64,000 bases of DNA, taken from the NCBI GenBank assembly GCA_905221605.1, contig CAJNDS010002839.1, positions 142,501 through 206,500 of the forward strand, in the 5' to 3' direction. Made by a program: the position numbers and the translations under genes. Below are positions 37,201 through 48,400 of this stretch, one piece after another (position 1 is the stretch's first letter; the number at the start of each line of letters is the position of its first letter). The notes under the pieces are model-generated. The model worked only from the letters and a program-made list of their open reading frames with translations, had not been told where the DNA came from and ran no database searches. The stretch comes from Symbiodinium natans. Lineage: Eukaryota > Sar > Dinophyceae > Suessiales > Symbiodiniaceae.

Positions 37201-38079
37201 CTGCAGAAGCAGCTGCACTCGCCAAGGTTTCATTTCTTTCGAAACGTCTCCTTCGCTTGTAACATCGACATCGCCTGGAACAGTCCATGTAACTTCACAA
37301 CAAGACCTTCTTGCAGCACACTCGACGCTGCACACCGCTGCTGCCTTCTGCATCACCCAGAAAGCTGAACCTTGCAGCACTGTATTGACTTCACAATATT
37401 TCGAGGAACTGCGGATATTCTTCTAAAGGATGTGTCGAGTATTGTCGAGTCCACATGTGAGCACGTCAAGGGGGCATAACACCTCCTTGTGCCGGGCGCT
37501 GAGGACTCGAGACAGTATCATTTCCCACGCATTTTGGGGTCCAGTACCATCCAGAGGAGCACTTAACTGAAGTTGCGACTGCATCGGACTGCTCGAATGC
37601 AGATACTATGAGGCTATGCATTCATTGGCTTCGAAGTGCCCCATCATGGACGACGAGCTCGGGATGCTTCACTTCTGAGCCAGGAGCGTTCGCAAAGACT
37701 CGCTGCGCTCCTGCAAGATTTGTCACGTTAGTACATTTCCTTGCAGGCTTCGCCGTGACTCGTGATATGCATCCATGTGTGCCTTCCCGCGCTTTAGACG
37801 TGCAGTCTCGATGCGCTCGATGAGGTGCTTGAAGCTGCGTTCGTGGGCATCGACCTGACCGATTCAAGACCAGCGCTCTCCCACAACACAGGTGAGCTTG
37901 CAGAAATTTGTAGCAACTTGTAGAGCAAGGTACAAACCGAATCGCACAGATCCTTGCTCTGCCTCTGCAGCAACGTCTCTGCCGGAGGCTTGTAGATGCT
38001 CCAGGTCTGTGGTCTTCGCATGTACTGCATTCACCATGGCAGTCTTCAGCGTCTCCTCCACCAAGCACAATGCCGAGCC
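34291..38079 (-). CDS. Helical-repeat protein (about 40-residue GEL repeat), novel
   Basis: Short exons each carry a helix-turn unit around R-x-G-[EK]-L-x-x-L. They include about 38079-37940 (AVHAKTTDLEHLQAS), 37854-37783 (FKHLIERIETARLKRGK), 37127-about 37000 (ASARADDLGRLLREME), about 36790-36746 (LLRAHRRGELHGLRK), 35919-about 35818 (LRRTGKLQALLEKLR), 35725-35648 (LTAHRTGELHMVAGDLAQE), 35558-35460 (LLRMKRAGKLEDLAE), 35300 onward (EMRRGSESQVGAGSG), 35132-34902 (two units, MKRSGELQFL and MRSGELERL), about 34700-34625 (LLRAHRRGELEDLRQ), 34549 onward (ELDELADEVPSMRT) and a last exon to TGA at 34293-34291 (acidic Ser-rich, then basic). Where exons join exactly (35648|35558, 35460|35300) the donors are GC or GA. 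Spacing between units is 38-41 residues. No known family was recognised. The 5' limit is unknown. Confidence 0.7.
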
Positions 38080-38089
38080 GCCCGGTGAT

Positions 38090-38091
38090 CC

Positions 38092-38143
<52 letters not shown>

Positions 38144-38190
38144 CGATGATGATGATGATGATGATGAGGATGATGATGACGATGTTACGG
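38090..38190. repeat. (ATG)n trinucleotide microsatellite
   Basis: ATG/ACG/AGG triplets over about 95 bp. The minus frame gives a poly-His tract that is in frame with, and directly upstream of, the first helical-repeat exon, so it may be coding. The plus frame gives poly-Asp. Confidence 0.93.
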
Positions 38191-38399
38191 CATATGCGGC
38201 AATAGCATGCTGTCCGGGATCCTCAGAACCCGCCTGCGCTGCCTACAGCAGAGCCGGAGTCCCCAGAACATCACAAGGCTTTAGTGACCAACTCGCAACG
38301 GCGTGGAGGCTTCCCACACTGGCCGTCCTTCAGAGCCGACATGTCTGCATTCGCACGACGTATCTCCTGCAGGCCACAGCCAAGCATGAGATTCCCCTC

Positions 38400-40500
38400 A
38401 CAGCGTGTGTGTCTCTGTGATTGAATTAATCATGGAGCTTCGTGTGGTCTCGGGTGTTTGCTTGGATTTGTTTGGCACCTGTTCGGAAGCGCCGGCAGCC
38501 TTGCCTCGAGTATCTGCCGCTCTTCGCGGTTGACGCTTCGGCGCCGCCATCGCTTGGAGCGTTGCTTCCGAAGGGGGCTTCCTGGCGGGGGCGAGCATCC
38601 AGCTGAATAGTGAATAGTATACTCCGGCCAACAAAACTCGCTGGAGGCAGCAGCGCCAAGGGCCTTCATCGTCGTCATCCGCATCCATCGCCCCCTCTGC
38701 GTGGTCGTCGATTTTCTCGGAGCTCGAAGACCGGCTGAAGATCTGATGCATGATCCCTTAGTCCGGCTTCATCTTCAGAAAGCCAGAAAGCCGTACGAAT
38801 GCACAGTGCCATTCACAGTGCCATTCGGGAACTGTCCCCCAAGGGCTCGACTCGGGGCCTCCAAGCCGGGAGGCAGCCAGGGCTCCTAAAGCAATGCGAT
38901 GCAAACCATCAGACACTTGCCATATCTTGCCATCGCTGTGTCAAACTTAGGTGTGTTAAGGCAGCTCGATTTTCGGAATCCTTGGGCTGAACACCAGCAG
39001 TGCCAAGTCCGGGTCCTCCCGCGCCAGGGAGTCGGGGGCCAATCCTGCGCTCATCAAGTTGGGGACATGGCTGTAGCAAGGCAAGTCAGCCAGGGGCGAC
39101 ACCCTTCCCAGGAGCCGACAAAGGCGTCTCCTTCACCAAGCAGCAACCCTGCTCTGAAAGAGGCCCTACTGGGATTTGGGATTGCACAGCCTGGTGGTCG
39201 GCTTCCCACTTGCGCTCGAGCTGCGCGAGCATCATCTCGACCTCGCCCGAGGGGGGGGGAGATCGACGTTGATACTTCTTGTGCTGAAGAAGCGCTGTGC
39301 CTTGCTCGCACACTCGTCCGCCGGAGGCGAAGAGTGGCCCTTGACGAAGTGAGCTATTGATACAAGTAGCAAATGCTCATGCCATGCCGGATGGACGGCG
39401 GCTTGCGTTGAGATCGCCTCTTATTGACTGACACTGTTGGCGGGGGCCTTCCCTGAAACCACGTCCTGAAATCGTCTCACCACTTACAGGCGAGTTAAAA
39501 CCAGGCCAGCTAAAACTGAAACAGCAACCAGCGATCTCACCGAGCAGCTTCGCGCATGTCCCACAGCTTTGCTGCACGATCGAGCGTTCGGCATCGAAGT
39601 AGAGCCTCGAACCTGCACGAACTCTTCGACCAGACGATGAATCGTGCCACTGAGCAAGGCGCCGAACGCATCCCAGTCAGCCTTGCCTTTGGAACAAGGT
39701 CTTCGGCTCTTCGGGAACAAACATCCCATCAAGGACGCCTGCGAGAGGTGGGCTCAAGTCTCCTTACAAGAACTGTCAGCAAATGCCACCGACGCACCAA
39801 AAACATAATAGAAAAAACTTGGACCCTGGCAGCCACCAATGTCTACCCGACGAGGGCGGCCATCGTAGCCGCATCGAAGGAACACAGCCTTCACCTGAGT
39901 GAGTCCCATGGCAACGTGGAAAGAGTACCCCTCCACAAAAACATGCAAAATCGGAAGAGAGTGGCACAAGATGCGCAGATCTTCGTGAAATCTGGGGAGA
40001 TATGACAGCCTGAAGCTTAAGGGATGTAGTGAGAAGTGAGCTTTCAACTCGTCTTTCTTCCCTTAGCCGAGGGCGCCCACTCCAGCCGAAAAGCGCCTCC
40101 CGCTGCCCGCTTGCCGGGTAGCGGCTGCATCGCCTGGTCGTAGAGCAGCGGCGCACCGAAACCTTACGATGCAGCACATTTTCTGCCGAATGCATTCAAT
40201 ACGGCACTCTGCATGCTCTCAGCTCGGGTCACAAAAAAGACTCTCTGAGGTTTCGGACCCCAGCCATCTTGGACTTCAAAGACTTCTAGGAGCTGACCTT
40301 CATCGACCTCGTGATAACCAGGCACGGCCCAAAGGACACCAGCCATGTACAGCACTGGACATGTGTTTGGGGGCCTTTGCCAGGAGCGCCGACAGCTCTT
40401 GCTGGTAATCTCCGCACAGATCTGCCTTGGAACGTGATGCCGCAATGCTGCAGCACCAGATTGAACCAAAGACCGGCAAGGACCAGCAATCAACAACGCA
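38400..40500 (-). CDS. Unrecognised multi-exon gene(s)
   Basis: Minus-strand stretches with good protein character: about 40440-40360 (KADLCGDYQQELSALLAKAP), about 40350-40170 (VLWAVPGYHEVDEGQLLEVF, PQRVFFVTRAESMQSAVLNA), about 40130-40055 (AMQPLPGKRAAGGAFRLEWA), about 39940-39840 (HVAMGLTQVKAVFLRCGYDG), about 39690-39590 (DWDAFGALLSGTIHRLVEEF), about 39270-39180 (SGEVEMMLAQLERKWEADHQ), about 38745-38660 (SSSSEKIDDHAEGAMDADDD) and about 38600-38410 (ARKPPSEATLQAMAAPKRQP). None matches the IPPc fold. They may be one gene, or the 5' part of the helical-repeat gene. Exon joins were not solved. Confidence 0.45.
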
Positions 40501-40959
40501 GCTGCAGGTCAAGTTGCCTGTATTCTTTTGAATTCTGGTCCAGCACATACGAACTGGCGTCCGGACGCAGGAAGAACGAGGTCATCCTCAATGACTCAAT
40601 GGTCTATCGGAGATGTGGGGTTCGATGCCTTGGAAACACCTTTTGAAACGAAGGCCTGGAAGCCCAGGCGCGACATCACATTGCGAGTGACTTGCACGCT
40701 CTGGTTGGGTAGAAGCACTTCTTAGCTGCTAAGCACCGAACACCTACAACACTTTACAAGACCTTCTCGCACTTAGCAGAAGGAAGTGTAGGCGCCGCTC
40801 AATGTCCATGTAGAGATCTGCATCTAATGCCCCTACAAGAATGGGTGCTTGCGTCTTCTATGCTTTGAGCCAAGCACGTCAGCTTGAGCTCAAAGCTTGG
40901 CTGGAAGCAGGGACCCGCCAAGACCCATGATTCGCCCTGCTGCACTCCGGAATTTGGGC

Positions 40960-41658
40960 CTGGGTGCCACCCTTGTTGCCAACCAGGTTGGCAAAGCCTG
41001 TCGCAACCTGTGTACTGCAAGGGCAGCGCCACCAAGTAGCACCTTCTTTGTCAACAAAACTGCTTGGGCAGCACCGTGCCTGACAGGTTCGCGCTTCCCA
41101 GCAGTATCTCCACAGGGACCGATGGATGAAGACCATGACGTGAATAGCACCTTGGAAAGGTCAGGTCCAGACGCATCTCGTAGTCGAAGGAAATCCCTTG
41201 TCTGTTCTAAGCATTGCAAGTTGGGCTCACCGCTCATATTGTGCGATCCGATCATTCGAAAGTCCTCACACAGCCATAAATCTCAACACCGATGCCATAA
41301 ATACTGGTAATGGCATGCTGGAAACATCTAGCCAAGTCTGCATCAGCTGCGAGCGCACTTGCTATCCCTACGAGGCACTCCGGGTCCTCACCGAGGTGGC
41401 GGCACATCTGGCTCTCCCACCTCGCCTGGGCCAACCGACACGCACAGGCTGTGATCTGCCACATGGTTTCTGTCAAATACTGTTATATATATATATATAT
41501 GTGTGTGTGTGATATATATATATATATATATATATTTTTTTGTTGTAAGTGTGTAACTGTCTCTATTGCATAGATTCGCAAAGGCCTTGCTGGACCATAT
41601 GAGCGACTTCTCGATTGTTCGCTCGCACTCGCAGGTGCCGACGACATAAATGTGGTGC
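40960..41658 (-). CDS. Inositol polyphosphate 5-phosphatase, N-terminal part of IPPc domain
   Basis: Exon 41658-41586 reads HIYVVGTCECERTIEKSLI, the IPPc YVIG-x-QE segment in the variant form with ECERSIEKSL. A GC donor joins it in phase to the exon from 41425 (RWESQMCRHLGEDPECL). Exon 41150-41080 reads AIHVMVFIHRSLWRY; it joins by a GC donor to exon 41007-40960 (VATGFANLVGNKGGTQ), which holds the invariant GNKGG. The join between the 41425 exon and 41150 was not solved. A possible first domain exon (RVFFGVWN) lies at about 42048-42011. The last exon ends CAG|GC in phase 0. The next strands of the fold (VSFR...FVNAHLAAH) are found only 8.2 kb away, at 32716, also in phase 0. No local continuation was found. 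Confidence 0.87.
41484..41542. repeat. (TA)n / (TG)n microsatellite
   Basis: TA run, short TG run, second TA run. It lies in the intron between the first two solved IPPc exons (41585-41426). Confidence 0.9.
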
Positions 41659-42589
41659 CTGCAGCAGGTTGAGCGGACTCGGAAGTTCGGAGGCGCGCCT
41701 TGCGCCTCCTTCCTTGCACCGTTCCACGCATCTGACGACTTGTTTACATCCTTCGGCCTTGGGGATGTAGGCACCCACTGGTTCAAGTTCGCTGGAGCCT
41801 GGCTCAGCTGCGATTCTGCTGGCACTCTGCCTGTGCGTCATAGCGCGGCCGTTGTTCCCAAAGCTGACCTGCCTTCTTGCCGTGCAAATTCCAGACTCCA
41901 CAGAAGAGGCGGACTGCCTCGTGTCGACTGGAGTCTTCCATGAACGGAGCACGTTCCCGAGCTAACAGCCTGCTTGCTGCCACCGCCGAGCGAGGCTACT
42001 TCGGCCTCATCCAGCATTCCAAACTCCAAAGAATACCCTTTCCAAACCAAAGTCGGGAGAATCCCCCGAATCCCCCGCCTCTTCCCAGCGATGGAAGGCT
42101 GTCTTGCTGCTTGGAGAGGCAGGAGAGGTGGGCTCCTCAAGACGAAACCAGGCTGTCGCAATCCTTCCCGGTGCTTTCCGACTCTGAGCTTGGGGCAGGG
42201 ATCGCCACAGGGCTCTCTCCTTCAAATCAACAAAGACAACGGCACAAATCCCGGTTGCTTCAAGGATGTTTCAAAGCCAGGGGGCCTTCAGACGGCGGGG
42301 AGGCATCTTCCACCTCACTGCCCGGAGAGGCTGCCTCATCGGATCATGGATGGTAGAGACGAGCGCCCACGGAACGTTGCGCTATCACGCTTCGCCTGGC
42401 CGATGGCGCCCGGCGGAAGCTCCTTGACAATCGTGCACCAAACAATGCAAGGCCATGCAGGATATTGTAGCATCATCAGCAAGCAGGGCTCATTGTGCAG
42501 TCCTGCATGGCCTTTCTGTCAGGCGACTGCTGCCGGGGCCTTGAAGCCTCCACGTGCACCTGGGGATCACATCTTGGGATCACATGCGA

Positions 42590-43665
42590 ATTGCGTTGGG
42601 AATCGCCCTTCGCCGAACCTCCCGCGCTTTCTCCCCAGCGTCTTCCAGCTCAGCCTGAGCCCGGGCTCCGCTACAAACACGACCCTTTTGGCACGCCAGT
42701 TTTTGGGACTTTAGTGACTCGGACAGTAGGCACAGTTGGGCGAAAACACCGAGGAGGCCTGGGTTTGCCGATCCGGAGGTGTCTCGTCTGGCTGCGCCTG
42801 GCTTGGATACACGGCTTCTGGTTATCAACAGAAATGAACAACAGTTCTTCCGCTCTCAGACTTCACCTGAACGACGTAGTCATACTGCGGAGGCTGAGTT
42901 TCCCCAGCCGCGGGAGCCGGCGCCTGTGGCAGAGTTCTCCATCCAGGTACACTGATCCTTAGGTCCTTGGCTTCATGTCAGAGCTTTGGCAGCGCTTTCG
43001 CACCTTTCGCGTCTTGTCCCGGACAGACTCCAAGCTGGGAGACCTGAGAAGGCCGAGTCATGCTGAGGTGGACGTATGCTTCAGTCTTGGTAACAGCGAC
43101 GTGGAGCAACTCTGATGTCAGTGAATGTATGTAACCCACATTACGTACGTATAACATACAGCTATGCAACTATACGATTTGTATTTTTACTGGGTCGCGC
43201 GTGCTTTCGCCGAATGGCCTCTGAGATGCATCGTCATGGTCGTGCTCTGTGATCCACCCTGACGGCACCTTCGCTGCACACCAAAGGCACTTCGCTCAAG
43301 CAAGCTGTATGTCCAGCCTCATCATCAACATAGACAGCATGCTCCTCCTGCGAGCCAAACAAAGTGGAACTCGCGTACCACTACACGCGGCCACTTTCAA
43401 GAACCCACTGCAGTAAGTCTGCACGAAGATGTTGGGATCCCAATCACACAGCGAGATACAGCAAGATGAAAACACAGCAGCTCAAGGAGTCCACCTGCGC
43501 GCCCGGCAATGCAGACTTCACCTGCCATCTCTCAACCACACGGGGGCCCCGGGCTTTCGTATGCAACCGCACAACAACGGGATAAACAAATGGGATAACG
43601 TAGACCCACTTCCGTCCCACCTCAGAGCTCTCTATGACAGGCTGAGCCACGGCCGCTGCGGCCAT
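42590..43665 (-). CDS. Unassigned exons upstream of the IPPc gene
   Basis: Minus frames at about 43665-43480 (VIESSEVGRKWVYVIPFVYP, RVVERWQVKSALPGAQVDSL), about 42940-42840 (LPQAPAPAAGETQPPQYDYV, VQVKSESGR) and about 42660-42590 (AELEDAGEKAREVRRRAIPN) read as protein. They could be 5' exons of the 5-phosphatase or of another gene. No domain was recognised. Confidence 0.38.
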
Positions 43666-43869
43666 ACGCCGGACGCCGGCCTATACCAGGCTCCCCAATT
43701 TTTAACACGTGCTCTTCTGGGCTTGGCAAGTCGCGCATCACGAGATTCCGGCCTCCTCCAAACTACAATCCAGGCTCACATGAGGGCATTCTGGCTAAAC
43801 GTGCTGCACTCTTATCCTTCAGTGTCAATATCTACCGGAACCACAAGTCAACGAGTGTGCTAACATGAC

Positions 43870-44600
43870 TTGAAAAGAAAAAGTGAATCATTTGTTGGTA
43901 CGTCGTGTCTGCACTTCTGCTCAGCTAGTCTCTGGGCTGAGGGGGGGTGGCTTGTGCCTGGTCACCTTCATGGAACCCGGCCGTTTCTCGGCGGCGAAAG
44001 CTACGGACGACGGTGCCCAAGTTTCGTCGGCACTGCAATCCAATCCAGTACTGAATGCAACAGAAGAGATCAAGCAAAAGCGTCATGCGGCGATACTTGT
44101 CGTGAAGCAAGCTTCCACATCATGGTCCACATCTTGCACTTCTGGCAGTGGCTAGCAGCCGGTGCTACAGGGGCTGTCTTCACCCCATGTGGCAGGGTGC
44201 AATGCCTAGGTCCTAGATGACTGCTTGTTGCTTATGGGATCCGTTCATGTACGCTGCACCTTTGCCCTCTACCGTATGGCACGATGCATTCCAATGAATT
44301 GAGCATTGGGCCTGTCGGGGCCAGAACTTTGCATAGGCTCAGATACCGTTCTTCTCCACCACTACGGCCGAAATACCGTACTGAAGCCATCCTCACATGC
44401 CTGCGTCAGAGACTGAGAGGAGCCCTGTCCGCTGCGAATGGTGCAACCACGCCTTCGTGCTGAATCCAGAAGCATGCTGGCACTGTTGGCTTCATTCGAT
44501 GGGATAAGTATGTTTTGGTTACATTTCTTTTTGGGGAGCGGAGGGAGCTGGGGGAAGCGGAGGGAGGGGGGACGGGGGTGTGGAGGGGGTTTGTGAGGGT
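43870..44600. other. No assignable gene
   Basis: One minus frame near 44100-43970 (MTLLLDLFCCIQYWIGLQCR) is hydrophobic and might be an exon. Nothing else was recognised. Confidence 0.4.
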
Positions 44601-44611
44601 CAGCAGCGGAT

Positions 44612-45000
44612 TCTGAAACTGAAAACGCGCAGATTCGGAAACTGGAAAACCTGATTCGTAACTCGAAAAAGCCTGACTCGGAAACCAGCTGATTCAGGAA
44701 ACTGAGCGCGCGGATTCGGAAACCAGCTGATTCAGCACACTGAAGCGCCCGGATTCGGAAACCAGCTGATTCAGGAAACTGGAGCGCACGGACATGAACG
44801 CTCTCATCCCCCTCCAACGCCCCCTCCCACCCCCCCCACCCTCGCAGTTTCCTGAATCGCACGTTTTCAGTTTCCTGAATCCTGCTGAATCCTGGTTTCC
44901 CGCATCACATCGCATAGTTTCCTGAATCCTGATTTCCTGAATCGCGGGGCTGGTTTCCTGAATCCTGGTTTCCCGAATCGCGTCCAGTTCTGAATCGCGC
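44612..45000. repeat. GATTCGGAAAC / GTTTCCTGAATC direct and inverted repeat cluster
   Basis: From 44620 to 44795 a unit close to GATTCGGAAACCAGCT occurs about ten times in one orientation. From 44845 to 44985 the reverse-complement form GTTTCCTGAATC occurs about eight times. The two arms face each other across a C-rich tract and could form one large hairpin. Confidence 0.8.
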
Positions 45001-45437
45001 TAGGACCGTCTGTGATGAATGCCCTCGATTTCTGCACCTTTTTAGGATTCGCTCACATCACGCAGTTCAGGTTCCAAGCGAAACACAAGCGACATACAAA
45101 CGAGTTCGCCCTTACCCTGGTGCCCTTGCCGTCGTCGTGACCGTCCTGGCTTACCTTTCTGAAGCACAAGTGTCGTCTGGACCTTCTTCTTGCACAGAAG
45201 GGGGTACAGTAGGCATCATCAGCATCATCAGGGGTGCGTTTGGGCATCAATGAGAATCGCGTCCCAATCCAGGCCCGCGTCTTGAGCATCAACAGTTGAG
45301 CAGCATGGGGTCGAATGCAGGCGATGCGCTCTCTTAAGGTTGGGTCGGTTAAGTGGAGCGTTCAGGGCCAATCCTTAATTCTGTGCAGCACTTAGGCCTG
45401 GCACCGCACATGCTGAAACGCCCACGCCTTCGAGAGC

Positions 45438-48400
45438 TAGTCAATCTTGATTGAGCCATAGATACCCTTGACGAACTGGAACGTGCTCAAGAATCCTCAG
45501 CTGCCCCACATCGAAAGAAATGCTGCCCATCCACGAGTGTGCATACACAGAGCTCTCAGCCCAACACCCACCGCGCCACTCACGAGCGCAAAGATGCTGG
45601 ACATGATGCCCATGTACCTGCAGCGATGCATCTTGTGAGCACAACAAAATAATCCCTACCTTTCGCCGGGCCCTGATGTCGGCAGACGCCGCTTCATGCC
45701 CAAACCGTGTTCACAGAAGAGCCAGTGGTGGAGGGGATGCCCGTGAGCCAAGGCTACAAAAGTCGACCAAGGTGCCCAAAGTACATCAGGATGGAGACCC
45801 AGTGCCGAATCTGTAGGCGTGAGTTGAAGTACCTGGCAGGCTTTCAGTGTGCAGTTAGGACAGTGGCGCATGTGAAATCACCGTGCGAGAGCGTGCATGA
45901 TGGAATAAAGGAAGACGTATAGTCCAGAGCTGCCACTCGCTGCAAAGGCAGTCCACCACCACCGGTAATCCTGTCAGACAGAGCTCGCGCAGGCCCCGAA
46001 TTCGGCAATCGGACTCCTTAAAAATCGGCCTCAGAGGTGAGCTGGAAGTACGTCAGGGCTATGGAAATCTCAGCACACGTCACCATGACGATGAGGAGCA
46101 CCAGGGCCAGAAAGCCGAACAAGTAATAGAACCTTCAACATGGCTCAACATGGCTCAACATGGCGCATCCGAAAACCGAAAAGAAGCCCTTGCAGTAGAC
46201 AAGTCTAGACAAGTGGTACATCACCCTCCGGCTCAGGGGCACACTCATGCAGCCAGATCGAAGACATGATAAAAAAGAGCTCTGTGAACCTTGAGGCCAG
46301 GATACACTGACATTTCCCCTCGCGTGGCAGAGGCGTGCTCTGAGCTGCTGGCACAGCACCGAAGGGAAGGATGCCACCCACAAGCGACGTGGCCAAAGGC
46401 TGCATGTACCACGGCCTTGGGGTTCGGGGGCAACTCGGGGCCTGGGAGATGGGTTCTGGCATTTAGTGTTTGGTGAGTTGCGTATGTTGCTTGTGTTTCC
46501 CTTTTGCCTGTAATTTCTCACCCACAATTCTGATCCCTTTGGCTCTCTCTGAGGCCCAGGCTGTTCTGGTATCGCACGTGGAATCTGCAACGGTGAAGAC
46601 GATTGAAAAAACACACCCCGAAAACACTGTGTTTGTTCCAACAACCACCAGATCATGCTTTGACTGTCAGATGTGCAACATTCTGGGTGCAAGCGCTTGC
46701 AGACTCGCCTGGTTCGTCCGAACTGGCAGCTCTATTCGGTCTCTCTTGAATCCTGGCGCTCCAAGTGCTTCACAAGGCCACAAAAGCCAACCAAACTGCC
46801 TTCCAACAACAGATATTTTGGGCGATGTGCATCTAAAAATCGTCACGCTGTGGCTTGGGCAGCTTGGAGCCTGTGTAGGCGCCGAAGAAAACGAGCGGCA
46901 CGGACACTCCAAACCTTCGGTGCTCTCCAGACTTCAGGGATTCGTGTGGGGTTCTGCTAAAGGATTCGAAGTGCTATGCTCGCTGAGAGGCCACAGCACC
47001 AGGATGGCGAACAAGGTCGTGAAGGCCACAGCACCGGAAGACTGCAGGGGCACTTGGAAGCTCTTCGGTTTTCGGGACAGCTGTCCTGATATTTCACCTT
47101 TCTATGCTTGTCTCTGCTCTGCACTACTTTGCAACGGCAATTTCGAATGGGTTCATCCTCGATCTTCTGGGGCGCTACTCAACCTCAGCCAGTTCATGCC
47201 GCATCAAGCCACGGAGCTCCTGCCTACAGGGCCTACGGTATACGCTGATTCCCCAGTTCATTCCAGACAGCAGCGTTCGCTCACGACTGCTCAAGTTGGG
47301 GGCTACCCCAAACAGACGACAGCGCAGCGCGGAAGATGGGCAGAGAACGCCTTCTCGCCCCAAATGCAGAGATTCAAAACGAAGAAGACGATGAAGAAGA
47401 GGCCTGGTACCAATAACAAGCACAATGGAACTGATTTTGTGGAAAGTGAAAACGCGAGATGGGCACGCCTGGAAACAGAAAAGCCTGCATGAAGGTGGTC
47501 AGCTTCCAGCGACCCTCATCTCCATCGAACACCTGAAGATATTCTGAGAAGCACAGAGAGCTGAGGAGACGCGCATCACAACTGATCTCTCACGCCCTGC
47601 CTTGCACAGGCGCGCCGAGGTGTAGCCACCAAGCACGCCCATCAAGGTGAAGAGCAGCATCATAGACTGAAGCAAGCCTCAAGGGGGCGAACATCCGTCC
47701 CCCCCAAAAGGCTTTTCGAGGCAACAGTCCAAGGCGGCAGCTTCCACGGTGCGCGGGCGAGAGGAAACCCAAGAGTGCAAAGATGATTGTCACCTCTCCA
47801 CTTCTGGCGGGTAGCTTTTTTATTCACACTGAAGAGATCTGCAGCACCTTGAAACTAACACTTGGCTAACACTGAGGGGAGCACGACGGACATACCCAGC
47901 AGCTGCATGCCGGAGCCCGTGACGACACAAAGTAGGGTGGAGTACTGCGGCTTGCGGAAAACGTCCCCATGCACAAGCTTCCAACCTGCCGTCTCAAGAA
48001 GAAATGCTGCAAGAAAAAAAGCGGCACAAGGAAAAGGCCACTAAGGGAGTAGCTGAACCGTAGCAAACAGACACAAGAACACTCCTGGGCGGCTACAGGT
48101 TTGTGCCTGTCTCTTCCTTCGCCTCCTCTTCGGTGGGCACCTTCCAAGCGACAGCTGTGCTAACTCAGAGCTGTCCTGGCTGCAGCCTTAGGGCCTATGC
48201 GGCCTACACACGTGTGCGGAAGCGAGTAGGTCCTACAGCCACGATGCCCAACCTGATTGTATGTCGCGATGTCCCTATGCAGGGTGCGCAGGAGGATCAT
48301 GGCGACCATTCCCGACCTAAGTCAGCGAAAACTTTCGGCTCTTCAAGAAGCGAACCCCTGGCTCCAGATGGCGCCAGCTCAGATGCAGGCAAGAAGAGGA

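Noticed and set aside
44612..45000. CRISPR-like spaced repeats
   Set aside because: Units are irregularly spaced, vary in sequence and reverse orientation, and the genome is eukaryotic.
46470..47492. 340-codon plus-strand open frame
   Set aside because: It covers several TM9SF exons on the other strand that match the family in order; the plus frame has no recognisable domain.
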